Shown here in pieces: positions 50,231 to 58,494 of a DNA stretch of 64,000 nucleotides; the stretch's first letter is position 1, and each line of letters starts with the position of its first letter. The DNA is taken from IMG/VR virus record IMGVR_UViG_3300003937_000081, positions 24,074 to 88,073 of that record; one strand, given 5' to 3'. The translations under genes were made by a program, and so were the position numbers. This DNA is from a virus. Below the pieces are notes generated by a model, which saw nothing but the letters and a program-made list of their open reading frames with translations, was not told the DNA's origin and did not search any database.

Positions 50231-50285
50231 ATCCTAAAAAACGCCTAGATTAATCTAGACGTTCTTTATACTCTCTTTTTAGGAT
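50231..50285 (-). terminator. Rho-independent terminator
   Basis: A stem of about 10 bp (ACGTCTAGAT with ATCTAGGCGT, one G-U pair) then TTTTTT on the minus strand, flanked by a wider inverted repeat (AATCCTAAAAA, TTTTTAGGATT). It ends the transcript of the 36-residue gene. Confidence 0.85.
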
Positions 50286-50289
50286 TTGT

Positions 50290-50400
50290 TTATTTCTTCT
50301 TAGTAATAAACTTCCAAATAACACCAATAAGGGTGTTCGCTTTGTACTTCGTTCCTTTATAATTTAAAAGAAACGCTTTCATGTTTGTTTGTTTTTTCAT
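50290..50400 (-). CDS. Very small basic protein (36 aa)
   Basis: ATG 50400 gives MKKQTNMKAFLLNYKGTKYK followed by ANTLIGVIWKFITKKK, then stop. It begins immediately after the stop of the 80-residue gene and ends at the terminator. A basic amphipathic peptide; too short to place in a family, supported only by its position and clean frame. Confidence 0.4.
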   Translation of the reverse strand: MKKQTNMKAFLLNYKGTKYKANTLIGVIWKFITKKK

Positions 50401-50401
50401 A

Positions 50402-50644
50402 TTATTGTTTTATCCAACCAGGAGCTTCGTCCCAGTTTCTGTTAGAAGATAAATGAGAATAAGAATCATAAGTTAACGAAATCATAACATAACCACCCGT
50501 GATTGATGTAGGCACTGATGCTTCATTTAACCAATAAAATGGTGCACGATCTATTCTCATATTCAAGAAATCGAATAGTTCATCTATTTGCATGTGATGT
50601 ATCCACACATTAATAATCATACAGTTCATATTAGGTTCTGCCAT
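50402..50644 (-). CDS. Hypothetical small protein
   Basis: The product is 80 residues from ATG 50644 (MAEPNMNCMIINVWIHHMQI). It contains MRIDRAPFYWLNEASVPTSI and ends in NRNWDEAPGWIKQ. Beta-rich with several aromatic residues. It lies 45 bases downstream of the ATP-grasp gene. Not recognised. Confidence 0.5.
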   Translation of the reverse strand: MAEPNMNCMIINVWIHHMQIDELFDFLNMRIDRAPFYWLNEASVPTSITGGYVMISLTYDSYSHLSSNRNWDEAPGWIKQ

Positions 50645-50689
50645 AATTCTATTTTTAATTCTTTCTATTTATCTTTTTATTTATTCGAT

Positions 50690-51622
50690 TTATCTTCTTT
50701 TGAATCTAGATTCATCTGAAGCAATCGTTGTATTAATGTCCTCTTCTATATAAGCGTCAATTATTTTATTAGTTTTATCCGAAACATCTTCTCCATAATA
50801 GTCCTTATACATTTCTTTATATACATGTCCCATAACACCGAAGACTGGTCCAGGTTCTGATGACATTTCAATAACATAAGGATGATCTTTATCATCTATA
50901 ACAATATCTACCGAATAAAAATCTAAATCATTATGTTCTTTTGAAAATTCTTCAACAACACTAACTAAATTTTCTGTTATAGGTGACTTTGATAATTCGT
51001 AATTAAATACCAGTTTATCATCTGCTTTTTTAGATAGATTTTTTGTTTCTTCATTTGCAGGCACTCTATGTACTAGCATCAAAGGTTTTCCTTTCCAACA
51101 ATAAATTCTAAGTTCATCTACGATATTTATCTTTTCTGAGAAAACTGAAAACTGATCTAAATCAACACCTTCTAAATCCTTTTCTTCTTTAAAAACCATA
51201 ATACCCTGTCCACTATATCTATTATCTGGTTTAGCTATGATAGGATATTTAAGTTCTTTTAAATTTGATTTATCAAAAACTACTTTAGGTGTATGCTCAG
51301 ATTCTTCATGAGTTTTGCACCATTTTACTTTGGAAGAAACTCTTTGTTTAGCTTCAATTGAATTATAAATAAATTTAGAATCCCATCCGTCTTTTATCAT
51401 TTTCTCAATTTTCCAATTGGCATAATTAAGAACTGGTGTTTCAGAAGGTTCTGCTTTTTTATTTTTATCTAATAATTCAAATACCTTAGAGACGTTATAT
51501 TTAGAATCATATACATACTTATTATCTGGCATTTCTACAGAAACTGCGATACAGATTTTTTTAAGCTGATCAGTTTCATCAGCTTCTAAAAGAAAATCTT
51601 CAAATGTGTATATGCTTCTCAT
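50690..51622 (-). CDS. ATP-grasp ligase-like protein with capsid-type leader
   Basis: The product is 310 residues. The start MRSIYTFEDFLLEADETD has the look of the head-protein leaders. ATP-grasp features follow: YPIIAKPDNRYSGQGI (Lys131, flexible Gly loop), FSEKINIVDELRIYCWKGKP (strand with acidic and Arg ligands) and DFYSVDIVIDDKDHPYVIEM, giving D239 and E252 as metal ligands. ATP-grasp enzymes join a carboxylate to an amine or thiol through an acyl-phosphate. With the amidoligase-like and GNAT-like proteins in this genome, it recalls reported phage sets thought to make peptide or amide modifications. Substrate unknown. Confidence 0.75.
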   Translation of the reverse strand: MRSIYTFEDFLLEADETDQLKKICIAVSVEMPDNKYVYDSKYNVSKVFELLDKNKKAEPSETPVLNYANWKIEKMIKDGWDSKFIYNSIEAKQRVSSKVKWCKTHEESEHTPKVVFDKSNLKELKYPIIAKPDNRYSGQGIMVFKEEKDLEGVDLDQFSVFSEKINIVDELRIYCWKGKPLMLVHRVPANEETKNLSKKADDKLVFNYELSKSPITENLVSVVEEFSKEHNDLDFYSVDIVIDDKDHPYVIEMSSEPGPVFGVMGHVYKEMYKDYYGEDVSDKTNKIIDAYIEEDINTTIASDESRFKRR

Positions 51623-51633
51623 TTAATATATAT

Positions 51634-52062
51634 CTACGAAGGAAACACTTCTATCGTTCTTTCTTCTCTAACTAAATCTGCCCACTTACCTTCATATCTT
51701 GTACCCTTGACAATGTGGTTATCAACCCAATGATAATTTCCACCTCTTGGTTTACCCATTAATAGACCATGATATTTAAAACCATGTTTATTTAGCCAAG
51801 TTTCTGTGATATCTCTAACTTCTTCGGTTCTTGATGTAAAGAATGTAACTACATGTCCTTCGTCAAACCATCTGTTAAGTGTTTCTACAGCACCAGTATA
51901 TGGTAAAACTACTGACATTCTTTCTGGTTCTTCATTTGGTACATCATCAGTAATTGTACCGTCAATATCAATTAAATAATTCTTAGCGCCATTTTTTAAG
52001 ACAGGTGACACTAAATGCCCGTCATCTCCAATGATCTCGTTAAACGTAATCTCTTTTTTCAT
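51634..52062 (-). CDS. HAD-family phosphatase (small, in glycosylation block)
   Basis: The product is 142 residues. The catalytic DIDGTITDD motif (residues about 32-40), VVTFFTSRTEEVRDI as motif II and a C-terminal WVDNHIVKG segment define a small HAD fold without a cap. The third HAD in the window, it differs from the others by position between a glycosyltransferase and an ATP-grasp gene. It may dephosphorylate a sugar or nucleotide made in this block; that is an inference from context. Confidence 0.7.
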   Translation of the reverse strand: MKKEITFNEIIGDDGHLVSPVLKNGAKNYLIDIDGTITDDVPNEEPERMSVVLPYTGAVETLNRWFDEGHVVTFFTSRTEEVRDITETWLNKHGFKYHGLLMGKPRGGNYHWVDNHIVKGTRYEGKWADLVREERTIEVFPS

Positions 52063-52076
52063 ATTGTTTTGTTTTG

Positions 52077-53411
52077 TTAATTATTCTTTCTCATAAATGA
52101 TACGTTGATGTATCTTTTCCCACTATGTATTGGTCTGGCACCATGTTTATGTGTGATCATTCCAGGGTGAATAGTTGCAGTACCTACTAATTTTGGATTT
52201 GCTAATATTTTATATTTTGGAAACCACGTGCCGCCACCATCAAACTCATCATTTAATTTTACTACCATTGTAATATGACTAAAGTCATGATGTAAACTTA
52301 AATGAGATTGTCTATCAGTAGTATATCTTACCATAAAGTTTTCGGTATTCATATTATCCCAACCTGCACCTTCTAATTCCCATAAATGTATACAAAGTGG
52401 GGAAACTATTTCTTTTATAACTCTATTATAAATATTATCTAATCCTATTTCTGGTAATAAGACATCATTTGTTGGATAAAATTCATGTCTATCTTTTGTC
52501 CACTTATTCATAACCTCTGCTAAAGCAACTGCTTCTTTACAGAACTTTTCGGTAAATAATGGAAATTCATATATATTATTTCCTATATCATCTATCATTA
52601 AATCATATTCACCCTTAGCCACTGTTTCGTTTACATACTTTGATTTCCATGAATCCCAATCACTGTCATCTAGTATTTCGAAATAAGGTTGTTTTTTCAA
52701 TAAATTAATATTGGCATCATTTGGTTCTGTCGTGGATTTTTCGTGTGGTCTATTTTGTTCTATCCAATTATTAACTGGAGCTATCGCTTTAAGTTTTGGT
52801 GGAAACAGTATATTAATATCTTGTCTTCTATGATCTGTATATGTTGCCGTTAAGAATTCATCGGGCGCAATTAGATTTTGTTGAAAGTTGTAATCATTGA
52901 CTAGCGTTTTCGCAGCGTCTCTTTTAATTACATATGCATGTGTATTATAACTACTAAGTGCTGTTACCCATTTATTACTTACATCAATTCTTTTTTCATC
53001 CTTAGGACATATAGCATTTCTACCTAAAAATGCAATATCCCATTCTGTGTTTGGAATAACTGGATTTGTAAGTGGAGCTACTGAAACAAAATCATCTTCT
53101 AGTATTAATGCACAATTGATATTGTCTTCTATTATATTTTTCCATATATTTAAGTGACTAATTGCACAACCTGCTTCTCCGCCAGTAACATCTCTTTTCC
53201 ACCAATCATTCCATGAATCAGATCCTAAATTCCATAAATTATATACACTGTGTCCATCTAATAAATTGCCTGAAGTTCCATCAAAACCTTGAACTATTTC
53301 CCACGCTACAGAATATGGCATACCAAGTTGATCTACCCTCTCGGCAATACTTCTTTGAATGCTTGGATCTCCAGCGTTCAAGCTTATAATATAAATTTTA
53401 TCTATTTTCAT
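52077..53411 (-). CDS. Bifunctional GT25 glycosyltransferase - PLOD-like lysyl hydroxylase
   Basis: I start at ATG 53411 (MKIDKIYIISLNAGD), which overlaps the upstream stop as ATGA, giving 444 residues. Residues 1-215 form a GT25 domain: the YIISLNAGDPSIQRSIAERV start, GGEAGCAISHLNIWK (77-91) and ALILEDDF (101-108) with the metal-binding acidic triplet. Residues about 280-444 match the C-terminal domain of procollagen-lysine hydroxylases: FMVRYTTDRQ, HHD (374-376, the Fe-binding HxD), DGGGTWF, HPGMITHKHGARP (distal His) and GKRYINVSF (the Arg that holds 2-oxoglutarate). In animals the two activities make galactosyl- or glucosyl-hydroxylysine on collagen. This single protein contains both and is in the same block as collagen-like fibre genes. 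Confidence 0.88.
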   Translation of the reverse strand: MKIDKIYIISLNAGDPSIQRSIAERVDQLGMPYSVAWEIVQGFDGTSGNLLDGHSVYNLWNLGSDSWNDWWKRDVTGGEAGCAISHLNIWKNIIEDNINCALILEDDFVSVAPLTNPVIPNTEWDIAFLGRNAICPKDEKRIDVSNKWVTALSSYNTHAYVIKRDAAKTLVNDYNFQQNLIAPDEFLTATYTDHRRQDINILFPPKLKAIAPVNNWIEQNRPHEKSTTEPNDANINLLKKQPYFEILDDSDWDSWKSKYVNETVAKGEYDLMIDDIGNNIYEFPLFTEKFCKEAVALAEVMNKWTKDRHEFYPTNDVLLPEIGLDNIYNRVIKEIVSPLCIHLWELEGAGWDNMNTENFMVRYTTDRQSHLSLHHDFSHITMVVKLNDEFDGGGTWFPKYKILANPKLVGTATIHPGMITHKHGARPIHSGKRYINVSFMRKNN

Positions 53412-54427
53412 ATAGATTCTAATATGTTTTTCCAATCATATGATCTAACATTCCATGTTTGTTGTTTAGACCATTTATATGCATCATTAATTGATTTATC
53501 CTTAAGTCCACTACTTAGTGTACCTAGTATTTGTATAGCCTGATTCCAATTTGTTTCATTTCTTTCTAAGATAACTCCACTATTTACAGTTTCTTTTAAT
53601 GCAGCAACTTTAGTAACAATAGGTAATACTTTGGCATATTGCATTTCAAGTGCAGTTATACAATATGTTTCTTCATAATCAGTTATATAACACCAATATT
53701 CTGCACGTAGCATGGCATTATGTAATGTTTTTTGATCTACACTACCGTGATATGTTACTTCTTTAAACTTATTAAATGAATAGTCAGTATGATTTGCTAT
53801 AGAATATCCAGGAGAATAAATGTCTAGTGTTGCATGTGGCATTATAGTTTTTATCTTTGGCCAGTTTTTTAATAATTCTAATAAGCCACGTTCGGGTGCA
53901 GAACTATATATGAATTTACCTTTAACTTTTTCAGGAGTACCACTAAATGTTGAAGGATCAATGGCATTACCAATCACCGAGATTTTATTTAAAGGTATAT
54001 TATATGTATGTGCCCAGTGATTCTTATGCCAATTAGTCAAACAAATTGTATGATCAACTTGTTGTGTTAAAAGGTTTGCGTCTTCTAACACTTCGTGATT
54101 CCACCATGGGTGATGATGTGTATTGTGTGCCCAAAATACTTTCTTTGCTGAATATTTTTCAAACTCTTTTAAAAAATGAATATAACTTGCAGATATAATA
54201 TAATCAAACTGATCAAAATATTTTTCATGTAATTCATGTGTTGATATCCATTCTACTCCATTAATTAAACCAGAATCTTTTACTTCACCAGAAACCACAA
54301 CCTTATAACCAAATTTAACCATCTCTTCGGCTATATTAATTATAGCAATTTCAGTTCCTGCTAATCCTTCATTTGTATCACCATCAAATTTATTCTTTTG
54401 ATAGCCCGCATAAAATAATATTCTCAT
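53408..54427 (-). CDS. GT-B glycosyltransferase (GT4-like)
   Basis: I start at ATG 54427 (MRILFYAGYQKNK); a longer frame would begin inside the terminator. 339 residues. N-terminal motif GLAGTEIAIINIAEEM, the central NAIDPSTF and SAPERGLLELLKNWPKI, and an E-x7-E motif in DYEETYCITALEM (the retaining GT4 acid/base pair) show a GT-B fold glycosyltransferase. It likely transfers a sugar from a nucleotide-sugar to phage protein or polysaccharide. It is translationally coupled to the GT25-hydroxylase gene by an ATGA overlap, which strongly suggests that they act on the same target. Confidence 0.88.
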   Translation of the reverse strand: MRILFYAGYQKNKFDGDTNEGLAGTEIAIINIAEEMVKFGYKVVVSGEVKDSGLINGVEWISTHELHEKYFDQFDYIISASYIHFLKEFEKYSAKKVFWAHNTHHHPWWNHEVLEDANLLTQQVDHTICLTNWHKNHWAHTYNIPLNKISVIGNAIDPSTFSGTPEKVKGKFIYSSAPERGLLELLKNWPKIKTIMPHATLDIYSPGYSIANHTDYSFNKFKEVTYHGSVDQKTLHNAMLRAEYWCYITDYEETYCITALEMQYAKVLPIVTKVAALKETVNSGVILERNETNWNQAIQILGTLSSGLKDKSINDAYKWSKQQTWNVRSYDWKNILESI

Positions 54428-54439
54428 TATTAATGTAGC

Positions 54440-54467
54440 AAAAAAAACCCACACGAGTGTAGGTTTA
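54440..54467 (-). terminator. Rho-independent terminator
   Basis: Stem AACCTACAC/GTGTGGGTT with a 2-base loop, then eight T on the minus strand, 10 bases after the stop of the 303-residue glycosyltransferase-like gene. Confidence 0.83.
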
Positions 54468-54476
54468 ATTTATAAT

Positions 54477-55388
54477 TTAGTTCTTATTTCTTTTAACTTT
54501 AGGTGGAGCGTCTATAAACCAACCTTTGTAATATTCTCTTTTTTCATACATATAATTCATGTAATCATCTACTTTACCTTTCCAATCTTCATCAATAGCT
54601 GGATTTATAATTCCAGATTTGTAACTAGAAAATACTTGATTAATCCATTCTGCGCCTCTTTCTTTATTATCATAAAGACTGGAGTTTATAGTATAAAAAG
54701 ATCCTCTACTTATATTATTCCACACATCCATTGGATAAACTTCTTTTTCAAGGACAACAGAATATAATGCGCTTTCACTAATATGTGTGCTATATACTGT
54801 TTTAGCTTTTTGTAAAAAGTAATAAAGATCTATGTCTCTAGGTAAAATAGATTCTTCACCAAATAAATCTTTAATTTCGCCTATGACTGCATGTGTAGTA
54901 ATAGGATGTGGTTTAAAATAAACATCACCTTTGTGTTTATCAGCAACTTCAATTAATTTATTTAAACAACAGTTTTCTTTAAGCTTATTTGAACCTGGTA
55001 AAATAACCAAAGTGCTTTTATCTTCATATCTGTCGAAGTCTTTGTTGCGCTTTTGATATTTATTAGCTTGGTCTTTTTCTATGTTTTCTCTAAAATAAGA
55101 TACCCAATCAGAAACGTGTTCGACATCATGTGCTAAAGCGTCGGCTACTTGTTCTCTTCTCATTTTAAGGTTTAGTGGTTGCAGTAAAAAACAAGTGGCA
55201 TATTCTGTATATCCCATTGTTTTGAAGTATGGCATTTCTTCTGCTATAACATCATAACTGTGTTCTAATCCAAGTTCTCTACATTTTCTTAAAACGTATC
55301 GCTCTACTTGTTCAAGCGGTTCTAATTTTGTGTTTTTCTTTAGAGGCCCAATTCTTTCATCTAGAACCTTTTTGTTAAACATTTCCAT
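54477..55388 (-). CDS. Capsule-polysaccharide-type glycosyltransferase-like protein
   Basis: The product is 303 residues. The sequence KHKGDVYFKPHPITTHAVIG and then YSTHISESALYSVVLEKEVY resemble the KPHP and S-x-x-x-E regions of capsule synthesis transferases (KpsC/KpsS or polysialyltransferase type, GT-B). N-terminal helices contain RKCRELGLEHSYDVIAEEMP. There is no signal peptide. I place it as a glycosyltransferase for virion fibres with moderate confidence. It lies between two terminators, so it may form its own transcript. Confidence 0.6.
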   Translation of the reverse strand: MEMFNKKVLDERIGPLKKNTKLEPLEQVERYVLRKCRELGLEHSYDVIAEEMPYFKTMGYTEYATCFLLQPLNLKMRREQVADALAHDVEHVSDWVSYFRENIEKDQANKYQKRNKDFDRYEDKSTLVILPGSNKLKENCCLNKLIEVADKHKGDVYFKPHPITTHAVIGEIKDLFGEESILPRDIDLYYFLQKAKTVYSTHISESALYSVVLEKEVYPMDVWNNISRGSFYTINSSLYDNKERGAEWINQVFSSYKSGIINPAIDEDWKGKVDDYMNYMYEKREYYKGWFIDAPPKVKRNKN

Positions 55389-55462
55389 ATATAAAAAGTA
55401 ATTTAATAGTTATACACAATAATCTGTGTTTGTTTAATTATTTATCTCATTTATTTTAGAGC

Positions 55463-55492
55463 AAAAAAAAAGCATACCGAAGTATGCTTTTT
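55463..55492 (-). terminator. Rho-independent terminator with TTCG loop
   Basis: Stem AAGCATAC/GTATGCTT closing a TTCG tetraloop, followed by about nine T on the minus strand; directly downstream of the second Thr-rich fibre gene. Confidence 0.9.
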
Positions 55493-55510
55493 AAATTAAT
55501 TGAGTTATTT

Positions 55511-58435
55511 CTAGTTACCGTTATAACTGTTTACTCTCCATTGTCTATTTGTATTATAAACATCTAATGGTGCGTTAGTTGAATACCAAGTTTCTTGCAC
55601 TTCGTAATCTGTACTCCACGTTGTAGTAATAGCACTTGTTGTAGATCTCGTCGTGTTCCACGTTGTTGTTGTGTTCCATGCAGTATTCCACGAAGTAGTA
55701 ACACTATAAATAGTTGACCACGTTGTCGTTGTCGATTTAGATGTAGCTGCATTCGTATTGAATGTAGTCGTAGTTGATCTAGTCGTATTAAACGTTGTCG
55801 TTGTCGAGTGACTTGTGTTAAATGTAGTCGTTGTCGTTTTAGACGTTGTTTGAGACGTACTAAATGTTGTCACCCACGATGTCACCCATGCAGTTGTTGT
55901 TGACTGATTGGTATTAAATGTTGTTAACCACGTTGTGTTAAATGTAGTTACCGTTGACTGACTAGTTTGATATTGCGTAGTCCATGATGTCGTACGTGAG
56001 TAGTTCGTAATTCTACTAGTTTCCCAAGTCGTTGTCCATGCAGTTGTCGTTGCGTGTTCTGTTCCTTTGTTAGTTCCTCTAGATGTACTCCATATAGTTA
56101 CTGTCGAATGAGACGTTCCATGATTTGTAGACTGAGACGTATTAAACGTTGTCGTAGTTGAATGAGACGTTCCATAAGTTGTGTTCCATGACGTAGTCCA
56201 AGTAGTGTTGAACGTAGTTACAGTTGATTTACTAGTTGACCATGTTGTTGTAAACGTAGTCGTAGTCGAATGTTCTGTTCCTCTAGTTGTGTTCCATGAA
56301 GTTGTCCATGAAGTATTGTAAACTGTAGTTGTCGATCTAGTTGTGTTCCATGACGTGTTATAAACAGTAGTAGTCACATGTTCTGTTCCTCTAGTTGTGT
56401 TCCATGAAGTAGTCCATGAAGTTGTATAACTCGTAGTCGTTGCTCTACTAGTTGACCACGTTGTATTAAATGTAGTCGTTGTAGATTTACTTGTTGACTG
56501 ATTAGTATTAAACGTTGTTGTGAACGTAGTTGTAAACGTAGTCGTTGTAGATTTACTAGTTGACCATGTTGTTGTAAACGTAGTCGTTGTATTTTTATAC
56601 GTTGACCTGTTTGTATTAAACGTTGTCACCCATGAAGTAGTCCATGCAGTTTCAGTGGATCTTGTAGTGTTCCAAGATGTGTTATACGACGTAGTCGTTG
56701 TTCTAGAAGTTGACTGACTTGTATTAAAAGTAGTAGTTGTTGTTCTAGAAGTAGATCTCGTTGTATTCTGATTTGTTATCCAAGTAGTATTGAATGTAGT
56801 TACAGTTGATTTACTAGTTGACCATGATGTATTATAAACTGTTGTTGTAGTTTTCGATGTGCCTCTACTTGTATTCCATGAAGTAGTCCATGAAGTAGTG
56901 TATGAAGTTATCGTAGTTCTCGTTGTGTTCCATGACGTGTTATAAACAGTAGTCGTTTCTCTTTCAGTCGATTGACTTGTGTTAAACGTAGTCGTTGTCG
57001 TTTTACTAGTTCCTCTAGTTGTATTTCTTGATGTTGCCCAAGTAGTAGTCCATGTTGTTGTAGTTGCTCTACTCGTCGATTGACTTGTGTTAAACGTAGT
57101 CGTTGTCGATTTACTAGTTACTTTACTAGTTCCTCTGACAGTATTCCAAGAAGTTGTCCATGTTGTTTTAGTGGATTTACTTGTCGATTGACTTGTGTTA
57201 AATGTAGTTGTCGTTGCACGAGTTGTATTGAACGTTGTTGTCGTTGATCTATTAGTTGACCATGTTGTAGTCCAAGTAGTTCTAGTTGACTGGCTAGTTA
57301 TAAACGTAGTTGTTGTCGATTTACTAGTTGCAAATGTAGTAGTCGTGGAATGTTCTGTTCCTCTACTAGTTACAAATGTTGTTGTAGTAGATTTACTTGT
57401 TGCAAATGTAGTAGTCGTAGATTTACTAGTTGCCCATGTAGTTGTAGTAACACGCTCTGTTGACCTACTAGTTATAAACGTAGTCGTTGTTGACTTGGAA
57501 GTATTAAACGTTGTTGTCGTTGACCTAGTTGTATTCCAAGATGTGTTATACGATGTAGTCGTTGATTTACTAGTTTTAAACGTAGTCGTTGTATTTTTAC
57601 TAGTTACAAACGTAGTCGTTGTCGAATGAGACGTTGACTGACTTGTAGACCACGTGGTAGTTGTAGCTCGAGTTGTATTAAACGTTGTAGTTGTAGCTCG
57701 AGTTGTATTCCATGAAGTTGTCCAAGTAGTTCTAGTGGATTTACTAGTTGCAAATGTAGTAGTCGTATTCTTACTTGTATTCCAAGATGTATTAAATACA
57801 GTCGTTGTCGATTTACTAGTTGCAAATGTAGTTGTCGTTGCACGAGTTGTATTGAACGTTGTTGTCGTAGCTCGAGTTGTATTCCATGTTGTTGTCGTAG
57901 CACGTTCAGTTGATCTACTTGTGACCCATGTTGTTAATGTTGCTCTAGTTGTATTCCATGTTGTCGTTGTGTCTTTAGCAGTTGACTGACTTGTACTAAA
58001 TGTTGTTGCCGTTGCCTTACTAGTTGCAAACGTTGTAGTTGTAGCTCGAGTTGTATTCCAAGATGTATTAAATGATGTAGTCGTTGACTTAGTTGTGTTC
58101 CATTTTGTTTCGGTTGTTCTAGTTGTATTCCATGTAGTCGTTGTAGCTCTAGTTGTATTCCATGTAGTTGTTGTTGCATGAGATGTTTGTTGGTTTGTGC
58201 TTCTCGATGTCGTTGTTCCCCTAGTTGTGTTCCATGAAGTAGTAACTTTAGTAGTCCATGATGTTGTCGTTGCCTTACTTGTACTTACGTTCCAATATGT
58301 AGTCTTCGCCGTATTTCTCGAAGTTACCCTATTATATGACGTGTATCTGGAAGTAGACCTAGTCTTTGTAGTAGATACGTACGTATTTCTAGAGCCAGCA
58401 GTTAACCATGTTGTATTAAAATAAGTAGTAGGCAT
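55511..58435 (-). CDS. Thr-rich repeat fibre protein, copy 2
   Basis: The product is 974 residues, almost all built from two peptide blocks: tetrapeptides of type x-T-(S/T)-(W/R/K/Q) and hexapeptides of type x-T-T-T-T-(F/W/Y/V), for example NTSWNTTRSTTTTF and ATSKSTTTTF. The N-terminal approximately 60 residues (MPTTYFNTTWLTAGSRNTYV) and the C-terminal approximately 30 (YEVQETWYSTNAPLDVYNTN) are less regular. No signal peptide, Cys or membrane segment. The likeness to the protein at 58495 is in the repeats. The extreme Thr/Ser content and nearby glycosyltransferases suggest an O-glycosylated tail or capsid fibre. No family known to me. Confidence 0.75.
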   Translation of the reverse strand: MPTTYFNTTWLTAGSRNTYVSTTKTRSTSRYTSYNRVTSRNTAKTTYWNVSTSKATTTSWTTKVTTSWNTTRGTTTSRSTNQQTSHATTTTWNTTRATTTTWNTTRTTETKWNTTKSTTTSFNTSWNTTRATTTTFATSKATATTFSTSQSTAKDTTTTWNTTRATLTTWVTSRSTERATTTTWNTTRATTTTFNTTRATTTTFATSKSTTTVFNTSWNTSKNTTTTFATSKSTRTTWTTSWNTTRATTTTFNTTRATTTTWSTSQSTSHSTTTTFVTSKNTTTTFKTSKSTTTSYNTSWNTTRSTTTTFNTSKSTTTTFITSRSTERVTTTTWATSKSTTTTFATSKSTTTTFVTSRGTEHSTTTTFATSKSTTTTFITSQSTRTTWTTTWSTNRSTTTTFNTTRATTTTFNTSQSTSKSTKTTWTTSWNTVRGTSKVTSKSTTTTFNTSQSTSRATTTTWTTTWATSRNTTRGTSKTTTTTFNTSQSTERETTTVYNTSWNTTRTTITSYTTSWTTSWNTSRGTSKTTTTVYNTSWSTSKSTVTTFNTTWITNQNTTRSTSRTTTTTFNTSQSTSRTTTTSYNTSWNTTRSTETAWTTSWVTTFNTNRSTYKNTTTTFTTTWSTSKSTTTTFTTTFTTTFNTNQSTSKSTTTTFNTTWSTSRATTTSYTTSWTTSWNTTRGTEHVTTTVYNTSWNTTRSTTTVYNTSWTTSWNTTRGTEHSTTTTFTTTWSTSKSTVTTFNTTWTTSWNTTYGTSHSTTTTFNTSQSTNHGTSHSTVTIWSTSRGTNKGTEHATTTAWTTTWETSRITNYSRTTSWTTQYQTSQSTVTTFNTTWLTTFNTNQSTTTAWVTSWVTTFSTSQTTSKTTTTTFNTSHSTTTTFNTTRSTTTTFNTNAATSKSTTTTWSTIYSVTTSWNTAWNTTTTWNTTRSTTSAITTTWSTDYEVQETWYSTNAPLDVYNTNRQWRVNSYNGN
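55600..58400 (-). repeat. Thr-codon repeat array in second fibre gene
   Basis: Repeating units of 30 bases (one hexapeptide plus one tetrapeptide) with occasional extra 12-base units. Codons for Thr alternate, so that adjacent copies are similar but rarely identical. It covers nearly the whole gene. Confidence 0.85.
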
Positions 58436-58494
58436 TTTCTATCTCTGTTATTTTTTTATATATTTCATTTCTTTATCTTCTAGATTATTCTCTA

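Noticed and set aside
53411-53435. Longer N-terminus of the GT25-hydroxylase starting at a TTG
   Set aside because: The ATG at 53411 overlaps the upstream stop as ATGA and begins exactly at the GT25 fold; the extension overlaps the upstream gene.
54428-54454. GTG-initiated extension of the GT4-like protein
   Set aside because: Falls in the terminator hairpin; the ATG at 54427 starts the Rossmann-like first strand (MRILFYAG).
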